The notes under the pieces are model-generated. The model had not been told where the DNA came from. It saw nothing but the letters and a program-made list of their open reading frames with translations, and did no database searches. A DNA stretch of 64,000 bases from the NCBI RefSeq assembly GCF_022014595.1, contig NZ_CP091740.1, positions 124,001 to 188,000 of the forward strand, in the 5' to 3' direction. Shown here piece after piece: positions 7,995 to 17,002 of the stretch. Origin of the DNA: Solitalea lacus. GTDB taxonomy: Bacteria; Bacteroidota; Bacteroidia; Sphingobacteriales; Sphingobacteriaceae. Each line of letters opens with the position of its first letter. Position 1 is the first letter of the stretch. Made by a program: the position numbers and the translations under genes.

Positions 7995-9362
7995 TTAATG
8001 GGCAGCAGCTTTCTTTTTCATTTTATAAGCCACGAATTTAACCCTGGCCTCATCATTCTTCATTTTCTGAAGTAAAGTTTCGGCATCGGCCAGGTATTCA
8101 TCATTATTCTTCTTCATCTCTTTGACAACGGCAGTTTGTTGTTTTATTGCCATCTTTTTATCGCCAAGGTTATACAATTCCATATTCATGGCGTTAGTAT
8201 AGTAGAAAGAAGCTGGGCTTAGATCTTGAGCTTTTTTATACAACTTTATTGCTAACTCTTTATCCTGCTTTTGATAGGAAAGCTTTAAAAGTAGAGACGC
8301 ATTGGATACACAACCCTGTGCTGCAGAAGCCGAATCGATTGATCGAACAGGTTCAGGTGCATTTTTATCGATAATAATAAAAGTACGATTTATGTTCGTA
8401 GTCTGATCAGCCGGCAAAACGAATCTGGTTATAAATTCGCGCCTTGCCTGTAAAAGTTGAATACTGTCATTTATTGCATTATAGATCTTCATTTTGGTTT
8501 CCAAAATCTTTTTATCTCTTTTCGATTCGTTCAATACAAAAGCACTCAGTTCAGCAATACACTTGTTTAACAGAACTACCTTATCAGCTTTCGACCATTT
8601 GTTACTTCCTATCAATTCGAAAGGTTTATCGAATTCTTTCATTAATTCACGGTCGAGATCAGCGGCTGAAAGACCATCCTTTTTGCACAGCAGGACATCT
8701 ATTGTTTTATAGTTTTTAACCAGGTAATCATATACCTTAACACCTCCGTTAAAGTTTTCACCTAAAAAACACAATTGATCATTTGTAGGATGCTCTGAGA
8801 TGTATTTATTCAAATACTGCTCTAAAGGCCGACTTACAGGAGACCGCTCAGCCTTTAAACGTTTTATATAGTTCTGTAGGAAGACCTCATCATAATTACC
8901 TGAATCAAATCTGGCAGTCATTTCCTTTATGCTGATTTCGGTTTTGCCTGAAAACTTTGCTAACATTTTGTCGGCTACATCTCCAAACGCTGAAGATGAC
9001 ATGGAACTTTTCGATTGCCCAATAAGGGACTCATCCGCCGGATTAATAAATAAATAGGTAGGATATGCCTTTACCTCGTATTTCTTGGCTAGGTCAATCC
9101 CTTCACCCTTTTCAGCATCTATTTTCACATTTATAAACCCTTTGTTGTATTTATCTCCAATTTCAGGTTTCGTAAACACCGTTGAAGCCATTACTTTACA
9201 GGGACCGCACCAACTGGTATAAACATCCACAAAAATGGGCTTATTTTGTTCTTTTGCCTTTTGAACAATTTCCTTCCAAGATGTATGTTCAAACTCAATG
9301 CCTTGAGCCCAAGCTCCCATTGCATTAATTATTAGTAGAAAACTTAAAATCTGTTTTTTCAT
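7995..9362 (-). CDS. Thioredoxin-fold protein with C-terminal helical (TPR-like) region, 455 aa
   Basis: A signal peptide (MKKQILSFLLIINAMGAWAQ) sends this protein to the periplasm. Residues about 22-130 form a thioredoxin domain of the Thioredoxin_7/DUF255-like kind with the redox motif WCGPC (Cys52, Cys55) and the cis-proline segment VKAYPTYLFIN. The remaining 300 residues are mostly helical and end in a TPR-like part (SYQKQDKELAIKLYKKAQDLSPASFYYTNAMN is the kind of repeat seen, here quoted only in outline by position 370-410) and a Lys-rich tail. The likely role is thiol-disulfide exchange on exported proteins. It is the last gene of the sigma/FecR-SusCD block, 24 bases after the protease gene. 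Confidence 0.88.
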   Translation of the reverse strand: MKKQILSFLLIINAMGAWAQGIEFEHTSWKEIVQKAKEQNKPIFVDVYTSWCGPCKVMASTVFTKPEIGDKYNKGFINVKIDAEKGEGIDLAKKYEVKAYPTYLFINPADESLIGQSKSSMSSSAFGDVADKMLAKFSGKTEISIKEMTARFDSGNYDEVFLQNYIKRLKAERSPVSRPLEQYLNKYISEHPTNDQLCFLGENFNGGVKVYDYLVKNYKTIDVLLCKKDGLSAADLDRELMKEFDKPFELIGSNKWSKADKVVLLNKCIAELSAFVLNESKRDKKILETKMKIYNAINDSIQLLQARREFITRFVLPADQTTNINRTFIIIDKNAPEPVRSIDSASAAQGCVSNASLLLKLSYQKQDKELAIKLYKKAQDLSPASFYYTNAMNMELYNLGDKKMAIKQQTAVVKEMKKNNDEYLADAETLLQKMKNDEARVKFVAYKMKKKAAAH

Positions 9363-9386
9363 TTTTTTAAAAAATTGATTTGCATC

Positions 9387-11093
9387 CTATAGGATTATTT
9401 TAGACTCTTTAACAAATTGTACAATTACTTTAGCCGGAATAGCAAGGCTTGTTGTACGGCTGAATCTGGCAATGTTGATTCCGTAAAACTTACCATTGGT
9501 GCCATATAAAGGCCCTCCGCAATCGGCGGGTTTTAATTTGCCATCATGAACCAAGGCCTCTTTAAAATTATCCCGTCTTTGGCTTTTTCCTTCTATAAAG
9601 TGATCAAAAGAACTGTTAGGCGCTACGTAATAATGTTTAAGAACAATATCCTTGGTGTGCGCACTGCCTGACTTTTTAGTGTATTGAAGGGAAACCGATT
9701 GATTAATATCATACTTGGATAATTCCTTTGATAAACCATCGACAGTTAGTATAGGCTCGTTATTTATACTGGTTAACACATCGCCGATCTCAATATCATT
9801 TTCACCTTCCTTAACATTTGCAGCCTTAACGTTTGTCCCTTCAGAATAAAGCGCCGTAACTACAATCTGTTGGGTATCTATATTGAAATTGACACCAACC
9901 CCTAAAAAAGCGGCTGGCGACTTCGGTATTGCTAAAAACCGGTTGCCCAGAACACTCATTATACCGTCCTTTTGCGGTCGTGGGGAAATTAAAAAGTTGC
10001 CAAACTCCGGAAAAGAAACTGAATCAGCATTAATTGGTTGAAGATCAACACCGCCCTTTATTTCCATAGAAACTCCAAGAAGAACCAAATCGTTCTTTTC
10101 ATCACGACTTATCACTTTGGCACTTACAAACTTCCCCGAAACCACTTCAATCAGCGGATGCTCACTTATTTCAGAACTTTTGCTAATGAAGAAACTTTTC
10201 CCCTTTAAATCTGACTCAGAAACTAAGCCCTTCAAATTGACCAGAGTACTCAAAATCGAAGCCTTAAGAACTGAATCCTTTACAGCAAACACTGTTTTCT
10301 GAAATTCTGAATCTTGCGTTTTAAAGCTTGAAATTAATTCAACCATTTCAGGAACAGGTTTCAACTCCGCTTTCTTATCCGGTGAAAACTTATCTTCAGG
10401 AATGAAGGCAGTATGAATTTCAGGGAACTGCAATGCTGTCCAATATTTTCTGAAAACATCTATAGGGGTTTCGAAATTATCCGCTTGGGCATCCCTGATT
10501 CGGCTATGTATGCCAATTACCCTTCCGTTCAGGTCAAAAAGTGGCCCTCCGGAATCTCCAGGCTCCATTAAGCAGGTGCTTTGGATATAACCATTTTCAT
10601 GTAGTTTGTTATAAATATATCCAAACCGCACCGTAGGATTATTGAATCCCAAACTACTGGGACAAGCTATACTAAGGCAGGGTACATTGTTTTCCAATAT
10701 TGAAGACCATCCCATATTTGCCGATGGCCACTTTCCTTTATCGGTAATGACCAGCATGGCGGCATCTACAGAGTTGGAGTTAATCACACCTAAGCCTTTG
10801 GCTCTAACTTGCCGCCCGTCAGTAAAAGTTACCAGGTAAATGGCATTGGGCGTTATAGCATGCCCTGCGGTAAGAATATGTCCCTTCCTATCCACCACCA
10901 CGCCACTGAAATGGCCACCAACTCCTTTTTGGGATTCGGTATTATACGCAATTATGCGAACTGATGCATTATAGGCCTGTTTAATGCCTTGTTTAACTTC
11001 AGCCTGCATTTGCTCGCTATTAAAACTGTTATTTTGAGCAAATGTTGGTTTAAAAATTTGCAGGCAAATTAAAAATGCAAGTAGCTTTTTCAT
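9387..11093 (-). CDS. Periplasmic trypsin-like protease with second, degenerate trypsin-like domain and nested PDZ, 568 aa
   Basis: I start at the ATG at 11093, because the open frame further upstream begins with TTG and this ATG opens a clean signal peptide (MKKLLAFLICLQIFKPTFAQ). Residues about 30-220 form an HtrA/trypsin-like domain with an intact triad: His78 in LTAGHA, Asp110 in NSVDAAM and Ser181 in PGDSGGPL. A second half at about 260-560 echoes it: NDLVLLG (Asp335) and ADCGGPLYGTNGKFYGI, where the nucleophile position is Cys525, with no matching His found. A PDZ-like segment (FLGVGVNF, GDVLTSINNEPI; about 395-485) lies between these two halves of the echo. This suggests periplasmic protein quality control or processing of an imported peptide. 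Being in an operon with four thioredoxin-fold proteins is unusual. Confidence 0.87.
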   Translation of the reverse strand: MKKLLAFLICLQIFKPTFAQNNSFNSEQMQAEVKQGIKQAYNASVRIIAYNTESQKGVGGHFSGVVVDRKGHILTAGHAITPNAIYLVTFTDGRQVRAKGLGVINSNSVDAAMLVITDKGKWPSANMGWSSILENNVPCLSIACPSSLGFNNPTVRFGYIYNKLHENGYIQSTCLMEPGDSGGPLFDLNGRVIGIHSRIRDAQADNFETPIDVFRKYWTALQFPEIHTAFIPEDKFSPDKKAELKPVPEMVELISSFKTQDSEFQKTVFAVKDSVLKASILSTLVNLKGLVSESDLKGKSFFISKSSEISEHPLIEVVSGKFVSAKVISRDEKNDLVLLGVSMEIKGGVDLQPINADSVSFPEFGNFLISPRPQKDGIMSVLGNRFLAIPKSPAAFLGVGVNFNIDTQQIVVTALYSEGTNVKAANVKEGENDIEIGDVLTSINNEPILTVDGLSKELSKYDINQSVSLQYTKKSGSAHTKDIVLKHYYVAPNSSFDHFIEGKSQRRDNFKEALVHDGKLKPADCGGPLYGTNGKFYGINIARFSRTTSLAIPAKVIVQFVKESKIIL

Positions 11094-11138
11094 GTGGTCC
11101 GTCAAAGCACAATGGTTCTTAATAATTAATATTTTACT

Positions 11139-12518
11139 CTATTTGGCCCTTAAAACGGCCTCCGGGTTTTTGCTTAATTCTGAAAGCAATAATTCTTTTA
11201 ATTTCGGATTCGAAGGACGGGGTGCATCAATAGTTACCACGTTTCCCTTTTTGTCGAATACCATGAATCTAGGAATTGCCTCGATTTTATAATCTTTAGT
11301 TATCTTGCTCCAACCGCTGGCAAAAAGTTGAACGCCATCCATTTCCTTTTCCTTAAGCATGGCTTTCCATTTTTGCTTATCCTTTTCTTCATCCAATGAA
11401 ACCGAAATAAATACTACATCCTTTCCCTGTAATTCTTTTTCGAGATTTTTAAGTGAAGGAATTTCCTGCTTACACGGGCCGCACCAGGTTGCCCAAACAT
11501 CCACCAATACCACTTTTCCTTTAAAATCGCTCAATGAAACTATCTTACCGTTTTGATCAGGATAAGTGAAATCAGCGGCAGGTTTTGCTCCGGTTTCGGC
11601 ACTGTAATATTTTGAACCAAGCTTTTCAATAGCTGCCTTTTGGTATTCAGATTGAAAATATTTGCCAAATTTTTCAACTATTTCCTGAAAGCCGGCGTAA
11701 TTTTTCACTCCCTTTATACCCAAAGGACTTCTCAAGATATATGCTCCTTTTACCTTGTCGGAATTAAAGGCGGCAATCTTGTTATCCAAGGTTGACCGGC
11801 CCGGCACGGCATAGTCTGCATACAGGTCCATAAAACGCTTGCCATAAAGGGTTAACAACACATGATCGTTGTTGAATTTATCTTTAACAACAATGGTATT
11901 GTAATATGGAATGAAATCCTCCGTTTTGGGATATTCATTACGCGGGGTACGCAAAAAGTTCAGAGCGTAAAGATCCAAATCATAAACCGTCACTTCTTTC
12001 ATCAACTCATTGAAACCGGTATTTTTGGTATTGATGGTCCTTCTGAATTCTTCAGCTTTGGTTGCAACTTTAGTAAACTCCGGAAAGAAATCACGAAAAG
12101 TGCTATTGTCTGCAAAGTGAAGAGATTTATTCTTCAGGCTTTCCGTCATTTGAGTCCATGACGACAGAATGGTATTTTCAGGAGTTTGCTTACCCACAAA
12201 CTGCATGGTTTTATTATATATTGAAACCTCGGCTTTATCTCCTTTTTTAAAATAAATCGGAAATTTACCTCTTTTAAATTCAGCCCATCCAATGACATAA
12301 AAACCCTCGTATGCAGGAGTAAACAAAAAGCCAAAAGAACCATCCTTCGCCAGATTGGTTTTAGCTACTTCAACCGGCTCACCATCCTCAATCGAGAACA
12401 AGGTAATGTCTTGATCATGATAAAAATCTGACCCTACTGTTCCCCGAATTTCATTCATTTGGGCAAACAATGTGCTGCCAAGCAACATGGCAAAGGCTAG
12501 CATCACTAATTTTTTCAT
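11139..12518 (-). CDS. TlpA-family thiol-disulfide oxidoreductase (copy 1), 459 aa
   Basis: Signal peptide MKKLVMLAFAMLLGSTLFAQ, then an N-terminal beta-rich part resembling the DUF4369 region found before many Bacteroidota TlpA domains, a helical middle, and a C-terminal AhpC/TlpA thioredoxin domain from about residue 315. The redox motif is WCGPC (Cys346, Cys349), with the cis-Pro motif IEAIPRFMVFD. Such proteins are periplasmic and usually reduce disulfides. This is the nearest relative of the copy at 12658; both share the segments GKQTPENT and FFPEFTKVA, so they arose by duplication. A hairpin with a T tract separates this gene from copy 2, so it may be partly uncoupled in expression. Confidence 0.93.
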   Translation of the reverse strand: MKKLVMLAFAMLLGSTLFAQMNEIRGTVGSDFYHDQDITLFSIEDGEPVEVAKTNLAKDGSFGFLFTPAYEGFYVIGWAEFKRGKFPIYFKKGDKAEVSIYNKTMQFVGKQTPENTILSSWTQMTESLKNKSLHFADNSTFRDFFPEFTKVATKAEEFRRTINTKNTGFNELMKEVTVYDLDLYALNFLRTPRNEYPKTEDFIPYYNTIVVKDKFNNDHVLLTLYGKRFMDLYADYAVPGRSTLDNKIAAFNSDKVKGAYILRSPLGIKGVKNYAGFQEIVEKFGKYFQSEYQKAAIEKLGSKYYSAETGAKPAADFTYPDQNGKIVSLSDFKGKVVLVDVWATWCGPCKQEIPSLKNLEKELQGKDVVFISVSLDEEKDKQKWKAMLKEKEMDGVQLFASGWSKITKDYKIEAIPRFMVFDKKGNVVTIDAPRPSNPKLKELLLSELSKNPEAVLRAK

Positions 12519-12566
12519 ATTTATTTAATGCAACCTGTGAGGTTGAGTTTAATTGATTGGCAAAAA

Positions 12567-12600
12567 CAACTACGGCCCAAGGACCGCAGTTGAAATAATG
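12567..12600 (-). terminator. Intra-operon hairpin, possible partial terminator
   Basis: CAACTACGG (12567-12575) pairs with CCGCAGTTG (12584-12592) with one mismatch. Read on the minus strand it is followed by TTTTTGCC, a usable T tract. It lies in the 139-base gap between TlpA copy 2 and copy 1. Confidence 0.5.
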
Positions 12601-12657
12601 AAAGAAATAAAGAACTATTTTGATCAAACAACCTTTAATTGCCTCTTAGACCGTTTA

Positions 12658-14007
12658 TTATAAGCTCTGTTTAGAAAGTTCTTTGAGCAATAACTCCTTT
12701 AATTCCGGTTGTGAAGGGCGAGGAGAATCCAAATTAACGATTTTACCCTCGCGATCGAACACCATAAAACGTGGAATGGTAGCGATTTGATAGAAATCCA
12801 GTAATTCATTTTGAGGGCCGCCGAACAATTGAATACCACCTAATTTCATGTCATTAATCATTTTCAACCATTTGTCCTTATCTTTTTCCTGATCCATAGT
12901 AACACTTACAAAGGCAATGTCTTTATCATGCAACTCCTCTTCCAGTTTTTTCAAGAATGGAAGCTCTTGCTTACAAGGTGCACACCAGGTTGCCCAAACA
13001 TCTACCAAAACCACTTTGCCTTTTAAATCGCTAAATGAAACCATTTTGCCATCTTTATCAGGGAAGCTGAAATTTCTAGCCTGACCGCCTGGAGTTGCCA
13101 TATATAATTTTTGGCCTAAGGCCTTTACTTCTTCTTGAAGACCCGGTGATGTTTTAAGATAGCGGTCGTATTTCTGAACAAATTCCTCGTATCCTGGGTA
13201 AGACTTTATATATGGGGTCCTACTCTTTAAAATATACACGCCTTTTTGATGGTCAGAAACAAGTAAATTCATTTTAGCCTCGTGTGTACCTTTTCCGCCA
13301 AACTCATTCACATATGAAGAAATGAATCTTTCGCCATACATGGTCGACAAAATATCATCATTGGGGTAGTTTTCCTTTTTAATGGTTTTGTAATAAGGAA
13401 TAAAATCTTCCGCTTTTGGATGGACTTTACGTGGCGTATGTCTAAAGTTAAGCGCATAAAAATCCAAATCGAAGTAAGTTACGGAGGTCATTAAACGATT
13501 AAAATTCGCATTCTTTGTTTTAATCGTTTTTCTAAACCCATCCGCCTGGGATGCAACTTTAGTAAATTCAGGGAAAAAGTCTACATAAGTACTCATTGGA
13601 GGTTCGGCAAAATAAACTGCTTTTACCTTTATTTCTTGAGTCAGGTTGATCCACGATGAAAGAACGGTATTTTCGGGAGTCTGCTTGCCGATAAACTTCA
13701 TCCTTTTACCATCAATAGCAATTTCGCTTTTATCTCCTTTTTTAAGGTACAACGGAAACTGACCTGGCATTGATTTACCACTATTACCTACCACAAAGAA
13801 ACCTTCCGCCTCCGGTTCAATCAAGAAACCAAAAGCCCCATCTTTAGATAACCTTGTACTAGCGATCAATTGCATGTCACCGTCTTCAATTTTGTAGAGG
13901 TTGATGGCTTTATCATTCGTATTTTTTGCCACCCCGCGTACTTCACTTAACTGGGCAAATGAAACTTTTGACAGCAACAGCGCGGCAAGTATTAAAACTT
14001 TTTTCAT
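12658..14007 (-). CDS. TlpA-family thiol-disulfide oxidoreductase (copy 2), 449 aa
   Basis: Same plan as its neighbour at 11139: signal peptide ending SKVSFAQ, a DUF4369-like N-terminal part, a helical middle domain and a C-terminal TlpA domain. The redox motif is WCAPC (Cys342, Cys345), followed by IATIPRFMVFD. It follows the third TlpA gene with only 7 bases between, so the two are translated from one mRNA. The CAPC versus CGPC difference from copy 1 may tune redox potential; that is inference. The substrate is unknown. Confidence 0.93.
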   Translation of the reverse strand: MKKVLILAALLLSKVSFAQLSEVRGVAKNTNDKAINLYKIEDGDMQLIASTRLSKDGAFGFLIEPEAEGFFVVGNSGKSMPGQFPLYLKKGDKSEIAIDGKRMKFIGKQTPENTVLSSWINLTQEIKVKAVYFAEPPMSTYVDFFPEFTKVASQADGFRKTIKTKNANFNRLMTSVTYFDLDFYALNFRHTPRKVHPKAEDFIPYYKTIKKENYPNDDILSTMYGERFISSYVNEFGGKGTHEAKMNLLVSDHQKGVYILKSRTPYIKSYPGYEEFVQKYDRYLKTSPGLQEEVKALGQKLYMATPGGQARNFSFPDKDGKMVSFSDLKGKVVLVDVWATWCAPCKQELPFLKKLEEELHDKDIAFVSVTMDQEKDKDKWLKMINDMKLGGIQLFGGPQNELLDFYQIATIPRFMVFDREGKIVNLDSPRPSQPELKELLLKELSKQSL

Positions 14008-14014
14008 TATTTTT

Positions 14015-15376
14015 TTATAATTTCTTACTTAATAGTTCTTTCAAATACACCTTTAGCAGTGGATTTGACGGGCGTTGGCAGCATTTAGCATTCACCATTT
14101 TTCCATCTTTGTCTATTATCAGAAAGCGAGGAATACCTGTTAAGCCCACCTGATTGAAAAACGGATTTTTTCTCATTCCCTCTTTCATGAGTAATTGCTC
14201 ACCCTTAAGATTACGTTTCGTTAAGAACTGCTTCCACAAATTGGCATCATTGTCACCTGAGAGAGAAACGAATACAATGTTTTCGCCTTGCATTTCATGC
14301 TCCAGTTTTTTAACGAAAGGAATTTCGGCTATACATGGGTGACATGAGGTGGACCAGAGATCCATGAAAATATACTTACCCTTATAATCACTAATAGCAG
14401 CAGTACTGCCATCAGGACGCACGAAGGTAAATGCACTCATATCAGTGCCAGGCAATGCGTTAATAAAATTACTTTTCGCTTTTTCAGCCTTTGCAAGGGC
14501 GGCATTTATCTTCGAAATAGTTGCAGGATCTTTTACTAAAGGCATCACTTCTTTAGCTACTTCATTGATAGTAAAAACATCCCCTTCCAATGCAGCATAA
14601 TCTAATAAAGCAACGATATAATCTTCCTTTAATTTTTGGTTTTCAATACTTTTTGCAAAGTTGGCAACCCAGGTATTTATGTTTCTGACGTTCAATTTAC
14701 CGGCATCCATTTTGGCAAACATAAGTTCGGAAATGGTTTTAGACCAGTTGTGATAGTTAACGATTCCCGGAAATAATTGAATATCCAAATCATCGAATTT
14801 AACCTTATTGATCGCGTCTGTTTCGCCAAATACTTTGGATTCCATATAAGGACCAAACACCTTATCAAAATATTCACCCTGGGTATAACCTAATAAAACT
14901 TCCCGGTTACGTACAACTTCTACATTAGTTGAAGCATTGATTTCATTTACACGGTTGTAATAAACCTGTTTTAAAGTATATTGAGGATCATTATAGTCGT
15001 ATTTGTGTGTCAGGTCAAAATAAAACTGGTTTACCTGGCTTCCATTGCCGCTAAAAACAAGTTTATTCTCCTTTACCGAAAGGCTAAGATTATCGCCCGG
15101 ATTTAAGAATACATCAAATCCTCCTTTGAAACGTGGATCAGAAGCCATCAAGTTACAAAAAACTGGCTTTGCTAAATCAGCCTCCATGGCAAAATGACCA
15201 TTTAAAACAGCAGCCTCTGCCAGAAGGATAGGTCTGGAACCCTTAATCCATACGTTAACCTGGGTACATTCTAAAGCATCTCCCTTAATTATCGTTTTAA
15301 CTCCTTCATCTGCTACAGCAGGTAAAGAACTTCCTAATCCGCAAAGTAAAGCGGCATAAACCAAAAATTTCTTCAT
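14015..15376 (-). CDS. TlpA-family protein with CHPC motif (copy 3), 453 aa
   Basis: Signal peptide MKKFLVYAALLCGLGSSLPAVADE, then a beta-rich N-terminal region, a long helical middle, and a C-terminal thioredoxin domain with the motif LWSTSCHPCIAEIPF (Cys345, Cys348). The Trp that normally precedes the first cysteine is Ser, and the dipeptide between the cysteines is His-Pro. Such dipeptides change redox potential strongly in the thioredoxin superfamily, so this copy may be more oxidising than its two neighbours; this is inference. The cis-Pro segment TGIPRFLIID is intact. Two adjacent extra cysteines occur in the C-terminal part (NAKCCQRPSNP). It is first of the three tandem TlpA genes. Confidence 0.92.
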   Translation of the reverse strand: MKKFLVYAALLCGLGSSLPAVADEGVKTIIKGDALECTQVNVWIKGSRPILLAEAAVLNGHFAMEADLAKPVFCNLMASDPRFKGGFDVFLNPGDNLSLSVKENKLVFSGNGSQVNQFYFDLTHKYDYNDPQYTLKQVYYNRVNEINASTNVEVVRNREVLLGYTQGEYFDKVFGPYMESKVFGETDAINKVKFDDLDIQLFPGIVNYHNWSKTISELMFAKMDAGKLNVRNINTWVANFAKSIENQKLKEDYIVALLDYAALEGDVFTINEVAKEVMPLVKDPATISKINAALAKAEKAKSNFINALPGTDMSAFTFVRPDGSTAAISDYKGKYIFMDLWSTSCHPCIAEIPFVKKLEHEMQGENIVFVSLSGDNDANLWKQFLTKRNLKGEQLLMKEGMRKNPFFNQVGLTGIPRFLIIDKDGKMVNAKCCQRPSNPLLKVYLKELLSKKL

Positions 15377-15406
15377 TAAAGTTTTTTAATAAATTGGTGT
15401 AAAGAA

Positions 15407-15431
15407 GCCGGAAGCCGAGATGGCTTCCGGC
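15407..15431 (-). terminator. Perfect hairpin between the PKD-like and TlpA genes
   Basis: GCCGGAAGCC (15407-15416) pairs fully with GGCTTCCGGC (15422-15431) around a 5-base loop. On the minus strand it follows the PKD-like gene stop and is trailed by TTCTTTACACC, a poor T tract. It could be a weak terminator or an mRNA-stabilising element that sets lower expression of the downstream redox genes. Confidence 0.55.
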
Positions 15432-15439
15432 GTAATTTT

Positions 15440-16975
15440 TTAGTTGCGCTCTCTGTAGTGCAAGCTTACAACCTTACCAAAACCAGTATAGGTTTTATCC
15501 ACAGTTAAAGGATCAGTAAACAGTGTAGGAACGTTGAACATTTCCATTTTACCATTTTTGTCAGCTGGCAATGCCGGATCATAACTACATACGATTAACT
15601 TATTCCCGTCTTTATATTTTATGAATCCAGTAGAGTTATGAAATGCGTGAAACTTCAAAACAGATATTTTTTGCGTCCCTTTATCAAACACAGTTGTAGT
15701 GCTTTTTGTCGGCACATCGTATTTATACACCTTTCCACCAACGTTATAAAATATAAAACCTTTGTCAGGGCTTATGGCAATTTTTTCTGCTTTATCAAAA
15801 TCGGTAGCTGGCAACAGATCGAAATAACTTTGGGTTCCAGCTGGAGTAAATCGAGCCAGCCAGTACTGATTAGACGCATTTTTCAAAATCGCAAATACTT
15901 CTTTTGCACTTGTATTATAATCCATGTAGATAAGATCCATTCCAATATTATAACTAAATTTTTTACTGGCAGCAGGTGGATCTGTGAATGTTGAAACAGT
16001 ACCATTTGAAGGGCTTATATGCTTTACAAAGCGTTTATTTACCACATCAAATGCAACACAAGATACAAAGGCGTCACTTTCATTTACTGCTATACATGGA
16101 GCGACTTTAAATAACGTTCCAGTTGAAGTTGTAAAATTAAGAGGTGTGCTATATCTAATATTAGTTGTTCGATCATAACAAAAAAGATCACCATTAGAAA
16201 CCATATATGAACGATTAGGCCCTGCACGTCTTATTACATCATAATGGAAATTTTCAGGGAAATTATATCCATATACCTCATTTTCAGCATTGTAAATAGA
16301 TGACCACTTGAAAAATTCCGGTTCAAGTCGATTGGTTTCCTGATCTGTCCCAACGTAAAGAGCATAATCCCCTGTGTTAATTCCAGGGGCAACAAAAGGA
16401 GTTGTGAGATTAAAGCCATACACAAATAAAGGTTTTCCTTTTAATGTTAAACCAGAACTAGTTTTAGCCAATAAGTCAGTAATGGTAGAAAACGTATTGT
16501 CTACCTCAAGAGAAAGCATATCTAACTGCGCCTTACCATTTACATCAGTCATTAACATCCAACCTTCATTAATTTCATTTCTAACAGTTAATGTAAAAGG
16601 TTTATCAAACGTAACTCCTGTTTCTTTATCTGTAATTCGATAAAAGAAAGTATAAGAATTTGCCTTTAATGGAACACCTTGAAACTCCAGATCTTTGGTA
16701 GTAGCTAATACATGAATTTTTCTATCGGCAGGATCAACATACCTCCATTCATAACTATAACGTGAAGGATCACCTTTGACATCCATCGTATAAGACACCT
16801 CTGGTTTAATTGTCAATGGCTTTCCATAAACGGCATTAACTACCCCCAATTCGCCAAATTCCGAAAATGTAACCTTATTAATATCATGATATTCATAGTT
16901 ACCAATATCTTTTTTGCAAGAGCTTGCAACTACTATTGAAGCGGCTATTAAATAAGAATATATCCTTTTTTTCAT
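15440..16975 (-). CDS. PKD-like family surface lipoprotein, 511 aa
   Basis: A lipoprotein signal peptide with lipobox VASSC (Cys20) opens the protein. The N-terminal 130 residues have the Ig/PKD-like look of the PKD-like lipoprotein family that commonly accompanies SusCD and DUF4843 genes (YEWRYVDPADRK, YTFFYRITDKETGVTF). The remaining 380 residues show repeated short beta stretches that fit a propeller-like domain (MLMTDVNGKAQLDML, FIFYNVGGKVYKYDV). It probably sits on the cell surface next to the SusCD complex and helps bind the ligand. It lies 27 bases after the DUF4843 gene and before a perfect hairpin. Confidence 0.85.
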   Translation of the reverse strand: MKKRIYSYLIAASIVVASSCKKDIGNYEYHDINKVTFSEFGELGVVNAVYGKPLTIKPEVSYTMDVKGDPSRYSYEWRYVDPADRKIHVLATTKDLEFQGVPLKANSYTFFYRITDKETGVTFDKPFTLTVRNEINEGWMLMTDVNGKAQLDMLSLEVDNTFSTITDLLAKTSSGLTLKGKPLFVYGFNLTTPFVAPGINTGDYALYVGTDQETNRLEPEFFKWSSIYNAENEVYGYNFPENFHYDVIRRAGPNRSYMVSNGDLFCYDRTTNIRYSTPLNFTTSTGTLFKVAPCIAVNESDAFVSCVAFDVVNKRFVKHISPSNGTVSTFTDPPAASKKFSYNIGMDLIYMDYNTSAKEVFAILKNASNQYWLARFTPAGTQSYFDLLPATDFDKAEKIAISPDKGFIFYNVGGKVYKYDVPTKSTTTVFDKGTQKISVLKFHAFHNSTGFIKYKDGNKLIVCSYDPALPADKNGKMEMFNVPTLFTDPLTVDKTYTGFGKVVSLHYRERN

Positions 16976-17002
16976 GTTTTCTTTTATTAAAATAAACGTT
17001 CA

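Noticed and set aside
11094-11105. Longer TTG start for the trypsin/PDZ gene
   Set aside because: The ATG at 11093 opens a clean signal peptide; the TTG adds four residues before it without support.
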